A stretch of 64,000 nt of DNA from Thermophagus xiamenensis (GTDB lineage: Bacteria; Bacteroidota; Bacteroidia; Bacteroidales; Marinilabiliaceae), in contig NZ_FONA01000014.1 in NCBI RefSeq assembly GCF_900112795.1, positions 1-64,000 on the forward strand, given 5' to 3'. The notes under the pieces were generated by a model that had not been told where the DNA came from, did not search any database, and saw only the letters and a list, made by a program, of their open reading frames with translations. Below, in pieces: positions 1-8,755 of the stretch; the stretch's first letter is position 1, and each line of letters starts with the position of its first letter. The translations under genes and the position numbers were made by a program.

Positions 1-237
1 GAAGGTTAACCATTTGGGTGAAAATTTAAAATTAAATATCGCCTTTAAAATTAATACTTTCAACACAATTATTAATTCCTATTACATAATCCGGGTTTAA
101 AGGTGTGTCACCATTCTCGGCCCCATGATGATTGGAATGGGTGCGAATGGTAAATTTTAGTTTTGAAGGTTTACGAGGTCAGAGTAAAATATTTCCCTAT
201 TGATAGCGCGGGGTAATTTCTTTTTGTTCAATGATAA
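1..237. other. window edge, no gene called
   Basis: This stretch lies downstream of the last gene of the antiporter operon, which is transcribed towards it. No ORF with a start codon can be supported. On the minus strand one frame stays open for about 50 codons before a stop near position 38, but it has no convincing start and no recognisable motif. It could be an intergenic spacer or a decayed gene end. Confidence 0.4.
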
Positions 238-540
238 TTATTCGGCCTCATCAGTGGTTCCGGGAGTTTTTATATTTCGGGCAACTTTGGCTATAACATG
301 AGAGGCTACGGGTGATAAAAATACTAAAACACCAAATATTATCATTGATTTCAATAATATAATCCAGTCCCTAAAGAGAAGGTTAATACCTATGAGAAGA
401 AGCAATATTCCCATTGATGACACTTTAGTAACGGCGTGCATTCTGGCAAAAAGGTTACTAAAACGCCATATTCCTATGGAGGCAATGAATACTACTATAG
501 CACTGATAAGTAAAATAATACCGGCGATATAATCTATCAT
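238..540 (-). CDS. mnhG: Mrp/Mnh Na+/H+ antiporter subunit G
   Basis: This is a 100-residue protein with three hydrophobic segments (about residues 5-25, 35-55 and 60-85), the normal size and shape of MrpG/MnhG. It is the last gene of the seven-gene operon. Its ATG overlaps the stop codon of the F gene by one base (TAATG), so translation is probably coupled. In the family, G is a small membrane subunit of the multi-subunit cation/proton antiporter. Identification rests on the family pattern (IASIGIWRF, ARMHAVTK) and on operon position, which agree. Confidence 0.93.
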   Translation of the reverse strand: MIDYIAGIILLISAIVVFIASIGIWRFSNLFARMHAVTKVSSMGILLLLIGINLLFRDWIILLKSMIIFGVLVFLSPVASHVIAKVARNIKTPGTTDEAE

Positions 541-824
541 TATTTTTTGTTTTGTTTTAGTAAATATCTTGAAATAATCATGGAACTAAATACTAAAATA
601 AAAGAAACAATCAAAACCACATCTAAAAGTAGTTTTTCTCTTGTGAGAAACACATCGCATACCATCATCCCAACAACAATTACTCCTATCTGATCCAGAG
701 CTACAACCCTGTCGGATAATGAAGGCCCTTTGAACAGTCGGTAAAGTGGAAAAAGAATACTGATTGAAAATAGATATAAAGCAACTATAGTCATGAGTGT
801 TAGAAAATCAGTTGAGTTTTCCAT
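540..824 (-). CDS. mnhF: Mrp/Mnh Na+/H+ antiporter subunit F
   Basis: This small integral membrane protein has three predicted helices and the MrpF signature LYRLFKGPSLSDRVVALD around residues 30-47. The ATG at 824 is preferred. An upstream ATG at 854 would add ten polar residues and overlap the E gene by 29 bases, whereas the 824 start sits directly at the end of subunit E. The gene is sixth in the A-G order. It is expected in the inner membrane as part of the hetero-oligomeric antiporter that exports Na+ in exchange for protons. Confidence 0.92.
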   Translation of the reverse strand: MENSTDFLTLMTIVALYLFSISILFPLYRLFKGPSLSDRVVALDQIGVIVVGMMVCDVFLTREKLLLDVVLIVSFILVFSSMIISRYLLKQNKK

Positions 825-825
825 A

Positions 826-1143
826 TTATAGGGCTTTTGATAGAAATTGTTCAATTTTTTGAGTTACTCTTATAAATTCAGTACGGTCTTTTCGATTTAA
901 TAAATGGACAAGAATGGTATTATCATTTTCGTCAATATCGATACTCATCGAACCGGGGGTCATACTGATAAGGTTGAATAATAGTACAATTTGCCACTTT
1001 TTTTTTACCGAAGGATGATATTTAACCACTATTCCATCATCCCCACGACTTCCTTTTAGTATTTGATACGATACACCTAATCCTGCATCAATAACTTTAA
1101 ATGCGTAAAATATAAAGAAGTAGAGAAAATAAATTAATTTCAT
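826..1143 (-). CDS. mnhE: Mrp/Mnh Na+/H+ antiporter subunit E, short form
   Basis: About 105 residues read from the ATG at 1143 (MKLIYFLYFF). The C-terminal half carries the MrpE pattern: a hydrophobic stretch, then NLISMTPGSMSIDID, then a soluble tail. Typical MrpE proteins are near 160 residues with extra N-terminal helices that are absent here. Only 37 bases separate it from subunit D, so there is no room for the missing part. An ATG at 1176 would add 11 polar residues without restoring a helix. The gene order leaves little doubt about identity, but the protein is shortened compared with the classical subunit. Confidence 0.88.
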   Translation of the reverse strand: MKLIYFLYFFIFYAFKVIDAGLGVSYQILKGSRGDDGIVVKYHPSVKKKWQIVLLFNLISMTPGSMSIDIDENDNTILVHLLNRKDRTEFIRVTQKIEQFLSKAL

Positions 1144-1180
1144 CACTATTGTCTTTTTGTGGGGAATTTTGCCCAATCCA

Positions 1181-2680
1181 TTAATTTAAAACAAAATCCA
1201 CATATAGTTGAGGATTCATAAGGCTCTCGGCTGCCAAATAACAATAATCAACTATGGGTGATGCAAAGATACCGCCTAGAACTATTAGCAGAGCCATTCC
1301 ACCGGAAGATAATGTCATCCATAAAGGATTTTGTTGTATAGACCAATTTTGTTGGGGAATTCGCTTGAGTTTTTTCATATTGTCTTCAGGTTTCCAGAAT
1401 ACTTCTATCCATATTTTAACCATTGAAAAAAGTGTAAAAAAACCAACGAAGAGGGCGATCAAAGCAATTCCTAAGTGGTCGGCTTCAATGCCCGCCTTTA
1501 TCAATAAAAATTTTCCTACAAAACCGCTTAAAGGCGGTAATCCTGCCAAACTAAAAGCTGAGATAAAGAAAAATATCGCCCATAATGGATGTTTCTTATA
1601 AAAACCACCTAAGATTTTAAGGTTAAGCGTTCCTTTTTGATGATATACATACCCTGCAACAAGAAAAGCATTGGTTTTGGATAACATGTTATGGGCCAGG
1701 AAATAGATTGCACCGGCAAGACCTGCAATGGTATAAAGCCCAAGTCCCATAACAACATAGCCTACCTGGCTAATTATATGAAAGGATAAAATTTTACGAA
1801 ATTCAAATTGTGAAGTAGCCGTTATAACGCCAATAACCATACTCAACACTGCTACCCCTAAGATTAATGGTTGCCAAAATTCATGATGTTGATATAAAAA
1901 TAGACTATAAAATCGGATGAGTGAATAGATTCCTACTTTGGTTAAAAGTCCGGAAAACAAGGCGGTAACAACGGGTGGGGGAGTATGGTAGGACGCCGGC
2001 AACCAAAAGAAAAAGGGAACCAATGCGCCTTTAATGGCAAACCCTACAAAAATGAGTATAAAAGCAGGGTTTATTTCGGGCGGCATGGTTTCGTATTTCA
2101 TGAGTTTGGAAGCGATATCTGCCATATTTAATGAGCCAATTTTCCCGTAAAGCAATCCTATACCAGCAACAAAAAAGAAAGATGAAATAAGGTTTAGAAT
2201 AAGGTATTTAATCGACCCTTCCAGTTGTTGGCGTTCGCCACCATGACTCATTAAAATAAATGAGGCCATTAGCATTACCTCAAACCAAACGTAAAGATTG
2301 AAGATGTCACCGGCAAGAAAACTGCCATTTACCCCCATTAATACTCCAAACGAAAACAGATAATAGCCAAAACTTTTGCGATTCCAATCGACTGAACGAA
2401 CTGAATAGGCTGTGGTAGCCAAAAATATAAGGGATGCTATTAAAACCATAAATGCACTGAAGCGGTCCGATACCAAAGTAATACCATAAGGTGCCGGCCA
2501 ATCGCCCATTTGAAGTTTTAACATCCCTTCCCTGGCCGTTTGAGAAAAAAGAAGGATTGATGTTATAACATTCAAAAAAGCAGCCGCAACGGCTATGTAT
2601 TCCCTTCCCCGGTAATGGCGGAAAAGGAATGCAAAAATCATGAAAGATAGCGGCAAAAATATAGGTAATGATACAATCAT
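1181..2680 (-). CDS. mnhD: Mrp/Mnh Na+/H+ antiporter subunit D
   Basis: A 499-residue polytopic protein of the NuoN/MrpD proton-conducting family, with about 14 hydrophobic helices. The core transporter domain spans roughly residues 125-420 and contains the conserved motif YVWFEVMLMASFIL and an internal lysine/histidine-rich helix series (KYLILNLISS, KGALVPFFFWLPASYHTPPP). Its start overlaps the end of subunit C by four bases (ATGA), a sign of coupled translation. With subunit A it is thought to form the ion-translocating part of the complex. Length is normal. Confidence 0.95.
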   Translation of the reverse strand: MIVSLPIFLPLSFMIFAFLFRHYRGREYIAVAAAFLNVITSILLFSQTAREGMLKLQMGDWPAPYGITLVSDRFSAFMVLIASLIFLATTAYSVRSVDWNRKSFGYYLFSFGVLMGVNGSFLAGDIFNLYVWFEVMLMASFILMSHGGERQQLEGSIKYLILNLISSFFFVAGIGLLYGKIGSLNMADIASKLMKYETMPPEINPAFILIFVGFAIKGALVPFFFWLPASYHTPPPVVTALFSGLLTKVGIYSLIRFYSLFLYQHHEFWQPLILGVAVLSMVIGVITATSQFEFRKILSFHIISQVGYVVMGLGLYTIAGLAGAIYFLAHNMLSKTNAFLVAGYVYHQKGTLNLKILGGFYKKHPLWAIFFFISAFSLAGLPPLSGFVGKFLLIKAGIEADHLGIALIALFVGFFTLFSMVKIWIEVFWKPEDNMKKLKRIPQQNWSIQQNPLWMTLSSGGMALLIVLGGIFASPIVDYCYLAAESLMNPQLYVDFVLN

Positions 2681-3030
2681 TTTTGGTCTGTCTTACTTAG
2701 TTGATCTAAATCGTGAGTTCCGGTCTTCTCAAAATATTTATATTTTAACGCCAAAATGTAGGCAGCAATCCCTAATCCTATGACAATGGCTGTTAATATC
2801 AATGCTTGGGGTAAAGGATCTAAAATTACCTCCGGATTTGCTACTTCTGACCCTTCGGGAATAAAACTAATTTCATTGCGCTGAATTCCACCGGATAAAA
2901 AAATGATAAGATTGGTGGCATTGCTTAGAATTAATACGCCTAAAATTAGCTTTACAATACTTCGTCTTAAAAGCAAATAAACCCCACACGCATATAGAAG
3001 CCCAATAAATATGGCTATTATGAATTCCAT
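2677..3030 (-). CDS. mnhC: Mrp/Mnh Na+/H+ antiporter subunit C
   Basis: A 117-residue NuoK-like subunit with three helices (about 4-20, 28-48 and 75-95) and the MrpC pattern GVLILSNATNLIIF followed by DPLPQALILTAIVIG. It overlaps subunit B by 13 bases upstream and subunit D by four bases downstream, typical of tightly packed Mrp operons. The family member is an integral membrane subunit of the Na+/H+ antiporter. Length and both signature helices are normal. Confidence 0.95.
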   Translation of the reverse strand: MEFIIAIFIGLLYACGVYLLLRRSIVKLILGVLILSNATNLIIFLSGGIQRNEISFIPEGSEVANPEVILDPLPQALILTAIVIGLGIAAYILALKYKYFEKTGTHDLDQLSKTDQK

Positions 3031-3431
3031 TTTAGTACATCCATTATGTTAGTAATAATAGAAATAATCATTCCTGTTACCAGAACAAAAACTCCTGTGT
3101 CAAATAACAACGGAGTTCCAACATGTATTTTGCCGAGGGTCCCCCAAATGGCAGTCATGGGAGGTAAACCCCAAAATATTGGAATAATGGCTGATATCAG
3201 TGACAGCAACAATCCGGTTCCTATAATGTAACGCGGGTTAACAACTATTTTTTTTAACACAGCCTCCGACCCAAAAACAATGGCATACATTAAAAATCCC
3301 GAAGCGGCTAATATACCGGCAATAAATCCACCTCCGGGACTGTTGTGCCCTCTTAGCAACAGAAAAAGGGCAAAACCTATCATTACATAAAGAAATAAGG
3401 TGGCTATTTTTTCTAATATTAAGTTTCTCAT
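3018..3431 (-). CDS. mnhB: Mrp/Mnh Na+/H+ antiporter subunit B
   Basis: A 137-residue membrane protein with four helices and the MrpB signature GHNSPGGGFIAGILAASGF at about residues 28-46. It starts one base inside the end of subunit A and runs 13 bases into subunit C. The short single-domain length is the standard stand-alone MnhB, distinct from the B-like domain at the C-terminus of subunit A. Confidence 0.95.
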   Translation of the reverse strand: MRNLILEKIATLFLYVMIGFALFLLLRGHNSPGGGFIAGILAASGFLMYAIVFGSEAVLKKIVVNPRYIIGTGLLLSLISAIIPIFWGLPPMTAIWGTLGKIHVGTPLLFDTGVFVLVTGMIISIITNIMDVLKWNS

Positions 3432-5761
3432 CAGTGTTTATCTTTTCGGTTTATGTCTAACCTTAATAGGGTAAAGACGCCTGCCGCTGCTAGGGCTAAT
3501 ACTGTTATTTCACCTAGCGTATCAAGGGCCCGGAAGTCAACCAAAATCACATTTACGATATTACGTCCGTGCCCTTTTAATAAACTATTTTGAGCAAAAT
3601 AATCGGAAATAGGTGGTTCTAAGTTAATAAAGCGTGCTTTTAATAATAAGAAAGCAACCATTACTCCAACACCAATGGCTATTAAGCCATCTCTAATTCT
3701 TGTTTTGGTTGATGATAAAGTGGCAAAAAGTGGCAAATGGTAAATTACCATGACAAAAATTACCATGATGACCGTCTCAACCAAAAATTGAGTAATGGCC
3801 AGGTCAACTGCACCATAAAACATGTATAAAATTGATATGCCGTATCCTAAAACTCCCAATGCTATTATAGCAGAGATTCGGGAACGCGTAAAAACAGCAA
3901 ACAGAACAGCCAGCATAGAAAAGGTTAATACCATAACAACGTGCCATTTTATGGGACTGGTTTCATATATTGGTATCCAGTCCCCTTTTAGAGTTGCAAG
4001 TTGATACATAACTAAGGCAAAAGTTATGGTAAAAAACGTTATTAAGTAATAACGATGATAACCATGTTGAATTCGGTTGGTTTGACGACCGGCGAGGTGT
4101 AGATAGTTTTTTATAAGTTGATTAAAGCGTTCGGGAAGATAGTACTGATCAGTCCATCGGATGATTACTTGTACCAAACTTCCTATAGGTTTCCGAAACA
4201 GGAATATTACTATCCCCATAGCCACGGTAAAGATGCTAAGTATTAATACTTTATTGAAGCCATGCCATAAGGATAGATGTACATCCACAATTTCACCTTG
4301 AATAAAATAAAGTGCATTCGACATAATATTTTCCAGCCATCCGGGGAATAGGCCTAATGTTAAACCAACCAGTGCTAAAGTAACCGGACCGGCAAGAAAA
4401 TTGCCCGGTAGTGTTTTTTCAGGCTGTTTTAAAGCCACCGTTTGTTTCCCTTTGGGTTGAAGAAAAATTTCATAAAATATTAATAACGATATTGCTACCA
4501 TTATCATGTTGGATGCTACTCCTAACGGAATTACCAGCCACGAAAGTTCCGGCATCTGTATTTTGGCATCATATATCAGTTCCTTTCCTATAAAACCTAA
4601 CATTGGCGGAATTCCTGACATACTTAAAAGAGAAAGAATGGCTGCTATACTTGTAACAGGCATTTTTTTCAACAAGCCGGCCAATCGGGCAATATCTCTG
4701 GTCCCGGTGTTTTTATCGATGATGCCGGTCATCATGAAAAGACCACCCTTGTATAGTCCGTGAACTATAAAAAAGATTAAAGCTGCCTGAATAGAGGCTG
4801 TACTGTTCATGCCAATGAGCAAAACCATAGTACCCAGGGCACTGATGGTAGTAAATGCCAATATTCGTTTTAAATCTTTTTGACCCATCGAATAGAAGGC
4901 ACCAATAAACATGGTAATTCCTCCGGTTATAACAAAAATAGTCTTCCAGATTATTGTTCCTCCCATTATTGGGTTAAGTCTGAGCAATAAAAAGATACCG
5001 GCATTTACCATTGTCGCCGAGTGCAAATAGGCGCTAACAGGTGTAGGTGCATGCATTGCGCCCGGCAGCCAAAAATGAAATGGAAATTGTGCCGACTTAG
5101 TTGCAACCGCCACAAATATTAAAACAAAAACCAGGTAATAATTGGAATGTGCCCCAAAACGAAAACCTTGTTGGTAAATATTTGTCAGACTATAAGTTCC
5201 GGCCATATTGCCAATCATAATCACCGCAAAAAGAAGACAAAGACCCCCGAATGCGGTTAGCAACAGAGCTTGCAGGGCAGCTTGCCGTGTTTTTTCGTTT
5301 TCGTGTTCAAAACCTATGAGGAAAAAAGAAGTGATACTGGTTAGTTCCCAAAAGATAAAAAAGGCAATCAAATTATCAGCGAATACCAGCCCCAGCATGC
5401 TCCCCATAAATAATACCAGAAAAAAATAAAATTTTGAACGCCCTGAGTAATGGGCCATATAGAAAGAGGAATACCCCAATACCAGACCGCCTATACCACT
5501 AACCATTAATCCAAAAATTAAACTGAGACCATCAAAACGGAATGATAAAGATATTTCCGGCAATAGTTTCAGCCCGGTATCTACAAGATGTGCGGTTTCG
5601 TCAGGTAAAAGAAAAAAGAGATAGGATAAAACGGCAAATAAGCCAAAAGGAAAGAGCGCCATTATACGCCCGGTGTAACTTTTTAAAAGTTTACGTAAAA
5701 AGGGCGCCAAAAATCCCATTAAAAAGATTAGGCCTATTAATATTATTGATAACTTTTCCAT
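3431..5761 (-). CDS. mnhA: Mrp/Mnh Na+/H+ antiporter subunit A
   Basis: A 776-residue NuoL-like subunit. The proton-conducting transporter domain covers about residues 100-450 (FFIFWELTSITSFFLIGF; HFWLPGAMHAPTPVSAYLHS). A DUF4040 helix pair lies near 615-680 and an MbhE-like C-terminal segment near 690-770 (DFRALDTLGEITVLALAA). This is the full-length MrpA layout and the first large gene of the operon. The complex exchanges cytoplasmic Na+ for external protons; its presence fits a marine, saline or alkaline habitat, though that is inference. Confidence 0.95.
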   Translation of the reverse strand: MEKLSIILIGLIFLMGFLAPFLRKLLKSYTGRIMALFPFGLFAVLSYLFFLLPDETAHLVDTGLKLLPEISLSFRFDGLSLIFGLMVSGIGGLVLGYSSFYMAHYSGRSKFYFFLVLFMGSMLGLVFADNLIAFFIFWELTSITSFFLIGFEHENEKTRQAALQALLLTAFGGLCLLFAVIMIGNMAGTYSLTNIYQQGFRFGAHSNYYLVFVLIFVAVATKSAQFPFHFWLPGAMHAPTPVSAYLHSATMVNAGIFLLLRLNPIMGGTIIWKTIFVITGGITMFIGAFYSMGQKDLKRILAFTTISALGTMVLLIGMNSTASIQAALIFFIVHGLYKGGLFMMTGIIDKNTGTRDIARLAGLLKKMPVTSIAAILSLLSMSGIPPMLGFIGKELIYDAKIQMPELSWLVIPLGVASNMIMVAISLLIFYEIFLQPKGKQTVALKQPEKTLPGNFLAGPVTLALVGLTLGLFPGWLENIMSNALYFIQGEIVDVHLSLWHGFNKVLILSIFTVAMGIVIFLFRKPIGSLVQVIIRWTDQYYLPERFNQLIKNYLHLAGRQTNRIQHGYHRYYLITFFTITFALVMYQLATLKGDWIPIYETSPIKWHVVMVLTFSMLAVLFAVFTRSRISAIIALGVLGYGISILYMFYGAVDLAITQFLVETVIMVIFVMVIYHLPLFATLSSTKTRIRDGLIAIGVGVMVAFLLLKARFINLEPPISDYFAQNSLLKGHGRNIVNVILVDFRALDTLGEITVLALAAAGVFTLLRLDINRKDKH

Positions 5762-5779
5762 ATATGGTATCCCAGGTTT

Positions 5780-5902
5780 TCAAATTTTAACCGGCTTGCA
5801 AAGCTTTTCTTTCTTTTTTGCCGTTCGCTGACATTTGGAACATACAAACTTGTGGCCGGGTTTGGTTTTGCTTTCTTTTTTACTTTTACACTTTTTCCCC
5901 AT
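5780..5902 (-). CDS. small cysteine-rich protein, putative zinc-binding
   Basis: A 40-codon ORF with an ATG at 5902 and a TGA at 5780. The product is very basic, with a lysine-rich N-terminus (MGKKCKSKKESK), a CxxC pair (VCSKC, residues 20-24) and a further cysteine in KLCKPVKI near the C-terminus. This arrangement resembles a half zinc ribbon seen in short conserved bacterial proteins. It ends 18 bases before the antiporter subunit A start, on the same strand, so it could lead that operon or be a separate transcript. Function is unknown. The regular cysteine spacing and tight position are the reasons to call it a gene. Confidence 0.65.
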   Translation of the reverse strand: MGKKCKSKKESKTKPGHKFVCSKCQRTAKKKEKLCKPVKI

Positions 5903-6008
5903 TTATTTAAATTTATCTTATATATGAATCGGTTATAACCGTTAATTGGTGTTTAATTTTGAAATTAAGAAAACATTTCACCTGCGTTATATAAAAAGGT
6001 TTATCAAT

Positions 6009-7451
6009 TCATTCTTTTTCATTGGGCCAGGTGAGAACCTCCTGATGTTTTAATACAACATTTATCGGGTATTGTTTTCTCAGGTATGAAGCCAGTTTTT
6101 CGGCACAATAGACAGAACGGTGCTGACCGCCAGTACAACCAAAATTGAACATCAAATGTTTAAAGTCTCTTTTCAAATATTTTTGTACCGATTGATCAGC
6201 CAATGCAAACACATTCTTTAAAAAATTATCCATTTCATTTTGTCGTTCAAAAAAGGCAATTACATCCGGGTGGCGTCCTGTTTTGTCCTTATATTCATCA
6301 TATCGTCCGGGATTATGAATACAGCGACAATCAAAGACGAACCCACCACCATGACCTGAGGTGTCAACGGGTATGCCTCTGCGGTAAGAAAAGCTGGTAA
6401 TTAAAACCGTTAAATTGGCGGTGTTACTAATTTCCTGCAATTTCTTTGATTCAGTAATTTTGTACAGGGCATCGATAAGAGTCGGAAGTGAAACGGGTAG
6501 ATTAAGTCTTGAGAGAAGGTACTTTAAATTTTCTATGGCATAAGGAATACTTTTAAGAAAATGCTCTTTTTTTTCATAAAAACCTCTAAACCCATAGGCA
6601 CCCATGGCTTGCATGATACGTATCAGCACATAACCGGAAAAGAAATTTCTAAACTCTTTTTCATTAAACTTTATTTTATTGCCGAGTACCGAAATATAAT
6701 AATCGAGTAGCTCTTCTCTGGTTTCCGGGGGAATGTCGGCTTTGGCATCGTAAAGAAGAGAGGCCAAATCGTATTGAAGAGCACCTTTACGTCCTCCCTG
6801 ATAATCAATGAAGGCCGGCCCTTGGGGTGTAACCATTATATTGCGTGATTGGAAATCACGGTAAAGGAAAAAATCGCTTTGAGCCTGTTGTAAATAATCA
6901 GAAAATAGATGAAAATCGTCTTCAAGCAATTGTTCGTCAAAGGCAATATTGGCCAGTTTCAGAAAATAGTATTTGAAATAGTGCAGGTCCCACATCATCG
7001 ACTGTTTATCAAAACTATGTCGGGGATAACAAAGTGAAAAATCCAGGTCCTTTTTGCCTTCTACTTGAAATATCACCAGATTATCAATAACCTTTTTGTA
7101 AAAATTGACTATATCTGTTGGTACTTCTTTGCCCCGACGGGTATTGGAAAGCCAGTCGTAAAGTGTGGTATTCCCGAAATCTTCCAGCAAATAATACTCT
7201 TCCGAATCATCAATGTAATATATTTCCGGAACTTTTAGTCCTAATGATTTGAAGTGGCGACTAAAAGCATAAAATGCCCTATTTTCCTTTACGTTTCGGT
7301 TAATGGCACCTAACGCATAATGTTTAGGGCTTGTCAAACGGTAATAACTCCTCTCTGAACCTGAGGGGGGAAGAGGGGAAAGATTTTCAACCTCTTCGCC
7401 TGACCATTCACGAAATATTTTTTTTAGTTGAGCTATATTTTTTTCTTTCAA
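6009..7451 (-). CDS. aminosugar-kinase-like (APH fold) / RapZ C-terminal fusion protein
   Basis: A 480-residue two-domain protein. Residues about 20-330 are an APH/AmgK-like kinase with the catalytic loop YRDFQSRNIM (near 198) and the metal-binding motif FIDYQGG; both key aspartates are present. Residues about 350-475 match the RapZ C-terminal domain (TSFSYRRGIPVD, GHGGGFVFDCR, FNFGCTGGQHRS). The P-loop N-terminal half of classical RapZ is missing. AmgK phosphorylates cell-wall aminosugars and RapZ-C is the GlcN6P-sensing module, so a role in aminosugar or peptidoglycan metabolism is inferred. It stands alone here, with no nucleotidyltransferase neighbour. Confidence 0.85.
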   Translation of the reverse strand: MKEKNIAQLKKIFREWSGEEVENLSPLPPSGSERSYYRLTSPKHYALGAINRNVKENRAFYAFSRHFKSLGLKVPEIYYIDDSEEYYLLEDFGNTTLYDWLSNTRRGKEVPTDIVNFYKKVIDNLVIFQVEGKKDLDFSLCYPRHSFDKQSMMWDLHYFKYYFLKLANIAFDEQLLEDDFHLFSDYLQQAQSDFFLYRDFQSRNIMVTPQGPAFIDYQGGRKGALQYDLASLLYDAKADIPPETREELLDYYISVLGNKIKFNEKEFRNFFSGYVLIRIMQAMGAYGFRGFYEKKEHFLKSIPYAIENLKYLLSRLNLPVSLPTLIDALYKITESKKLQEISNTANLTVLITSFSYRRGIPVDTSGHGGGFVFDCRCIHNPGRYDEYKDKTGRHPDVIAFFERQNEMDNFLKNVFALADQSVQKYLKRDFKHLMFNFGCTGGQHRSVYCAEKLASYLRKQYPINVVLKHQEVLTWPNEKE

Positions 7452-7524
7452 TTCTTTCTGATTTTGATGTTGTTGTGTTACTGTTTAATTGAAATATAAT
7501 TAAATGGACTTTGTTTTCTGTTTT

Positions 7525-8229
7525 TCAAAGGAATTCAAAAGGAAAATAACCTTTAAATTTCATCCATGAAAACAGAATTACAAACAATAATGCCGGTAAA
7601 AGTTCTGTTACTTTAATTTTGGTGACATTGAGAATATTTAATCCCAGACCAACTAATAAAATGCCCCCTGTTGCACTTAGTTCATCGATAATTGCTTGAG
7701 GAAAAAATTGACCTACCCACATGGCAATAACTGTAATACTTCCCTGATAAATTAACAAAGGTATTGCGGAAAATAATACCCCTGCACCCATAGCTGTTGA
7801 TAAGGCCATGGCAGAAAAACCGTCCAATACCGATTTTGTGATAAGCAATTCCGGACCTTTCCCGATTCCTTCTTCAATGGCCCCTAAAATAGTAAGCGAA
7901 CCCATACAAAACATTAAAAAAGCTGTGACCAAACCTTCGGTAAACCTTTCATCTTGGAAATGTAATTTTTCTTTGATGGATCCTCCTAAAATATCTGTTT
8001 TTTCTTCCAATTTTAATACACTTCCGGTAATAGAGCCAAATAATAGAGCAAGTATTACAGTCAAAATCCATTGACTGTTTAAAAACATGGATATGCCTAA
8101 TGTTAGTGTAAATAGCCCTATCCCTTGAAATACAGTGCTTACTACTCTTTGGGAAAGTCGGTGTCGAAATATCAATCCTACAACGCTTCCTACCATTACC
8201 GTTGCCACATTTATCAGTGTGCCTGTCAT
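7525..8229 (-). CDS. DUF554 family membrane protein
   Basis: A 234-residue polytopic protein with about six to seven helices and the DUF554 (YqgA-like) pattern: MTGTLINVATVMVGSVVGLI at the N-terminus, the central segment FCMGSLTILGAIEEG, and LDGFSAMALSTAMGAGVLFS. Family members are inner-membrane proteins, possibly transporters, without an established substrate. It lies 74 bases upstream of the kinase/RapZ-C gene on the same strand and could be co-transcribed. Length is normal. Confidence 0.88.
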   Translation of the reverse strand: MTGTLINVATVMVGSVVGLIFRHRLSQRVVSTVFQGIGLFTLTLGISMFLNSQWILTVILALLFGSITGSVLKLEEKTDILGGSIKEKLHFQDERFTEGLVTAFLMFCMGSLTILGAIEEGIGKGPELLITKSVLDGFSAMALSTAMGAGVLFSAIPLLIYQGSITVIAMWVGQFFPQAIIDELSATGGILLVGLGLNILNVTKIKVTELLPALLFVILFSWMKFKGYFPFEFL

Positions 8230-8408
8230 TAATTGTTTTTTTCGATGTTATGCAAAAATACTTTACAGGTTTTTAAGAAAAAAGTAAAATGTCGAAAATT
8301 CCGGTCGATAAGCATCATTATAGATAATCATGGGCGTAAAACAATCTCATATCAGGCATATAACTTTTTATGTTTGGGGGAAATTTGATCCATAGATAAT
8401 TTTTATTT

Positions 8409-8600
8409 CTACATAGCAGCGTTAAGGTAAGATGGGATTTTCCTCTCTTTTTTGGCAGTGCGGTATAATTGGTTATACAGGGCTTGGATTATTTCGAATA
8501 ATCTTTTTAAGTATATTCGTGTAAAACTTATTGTGGCTAACATTCGTCTTTCTGACTCATAATCAACAAAGTTCATGTTAAAGCATTCGATATTGCTCAT
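8409..8600 (-). CDS. short hypothetical ORF
   Basis: A 63-codon ORF in a 525-base gap between the DUF554 gene and the SDR gene. The product is basic and helical-looking and matches nothing I recognise. A weak AGGA lies just before its ATG. It may be a real small protein, a fragment or chance. The rest of the 8230-8755 gap holds only an 18-base repeat tail (8664-8681). Confidence 0.22.
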   Translation of the reverse strand: MSNIECFNMNFVDYESERRMLATISFTRIYLKRLFEIIQALYNQLYRTAKKERKIPSYLNAAM

Positions 8601-8663
8601 GTCCTGATATTAATTGAAGGTGAAGAACACCCTACCTCAAAATCATGAAATTGATAAATTTAT

Positions 8664-8681
8664 CTTCTGCCTGTGCACTTA
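8664..8681 (-). repeat. tail fragment of the dispersed intergenic repeat
   Basis: The minus strand carries AAGTGCACAGGCAGAAG, preceded by ACATGTAATAT. The same 16-mer AAGTGCACAGGCAGAA, preceded by ACATGTATAAAAGACAAAGG, ends the repeat copies near 27767 and 38787. This appears to be a truncated copy of the same element. Confidence 0.6.
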
Positions 8682-8755
8682 TATTACATGTTCATGTTGC
8701 GACAAACTGAAGTTGATTTTGATGGTTTTATAAAAAAATAAACTAGATACTTTTT

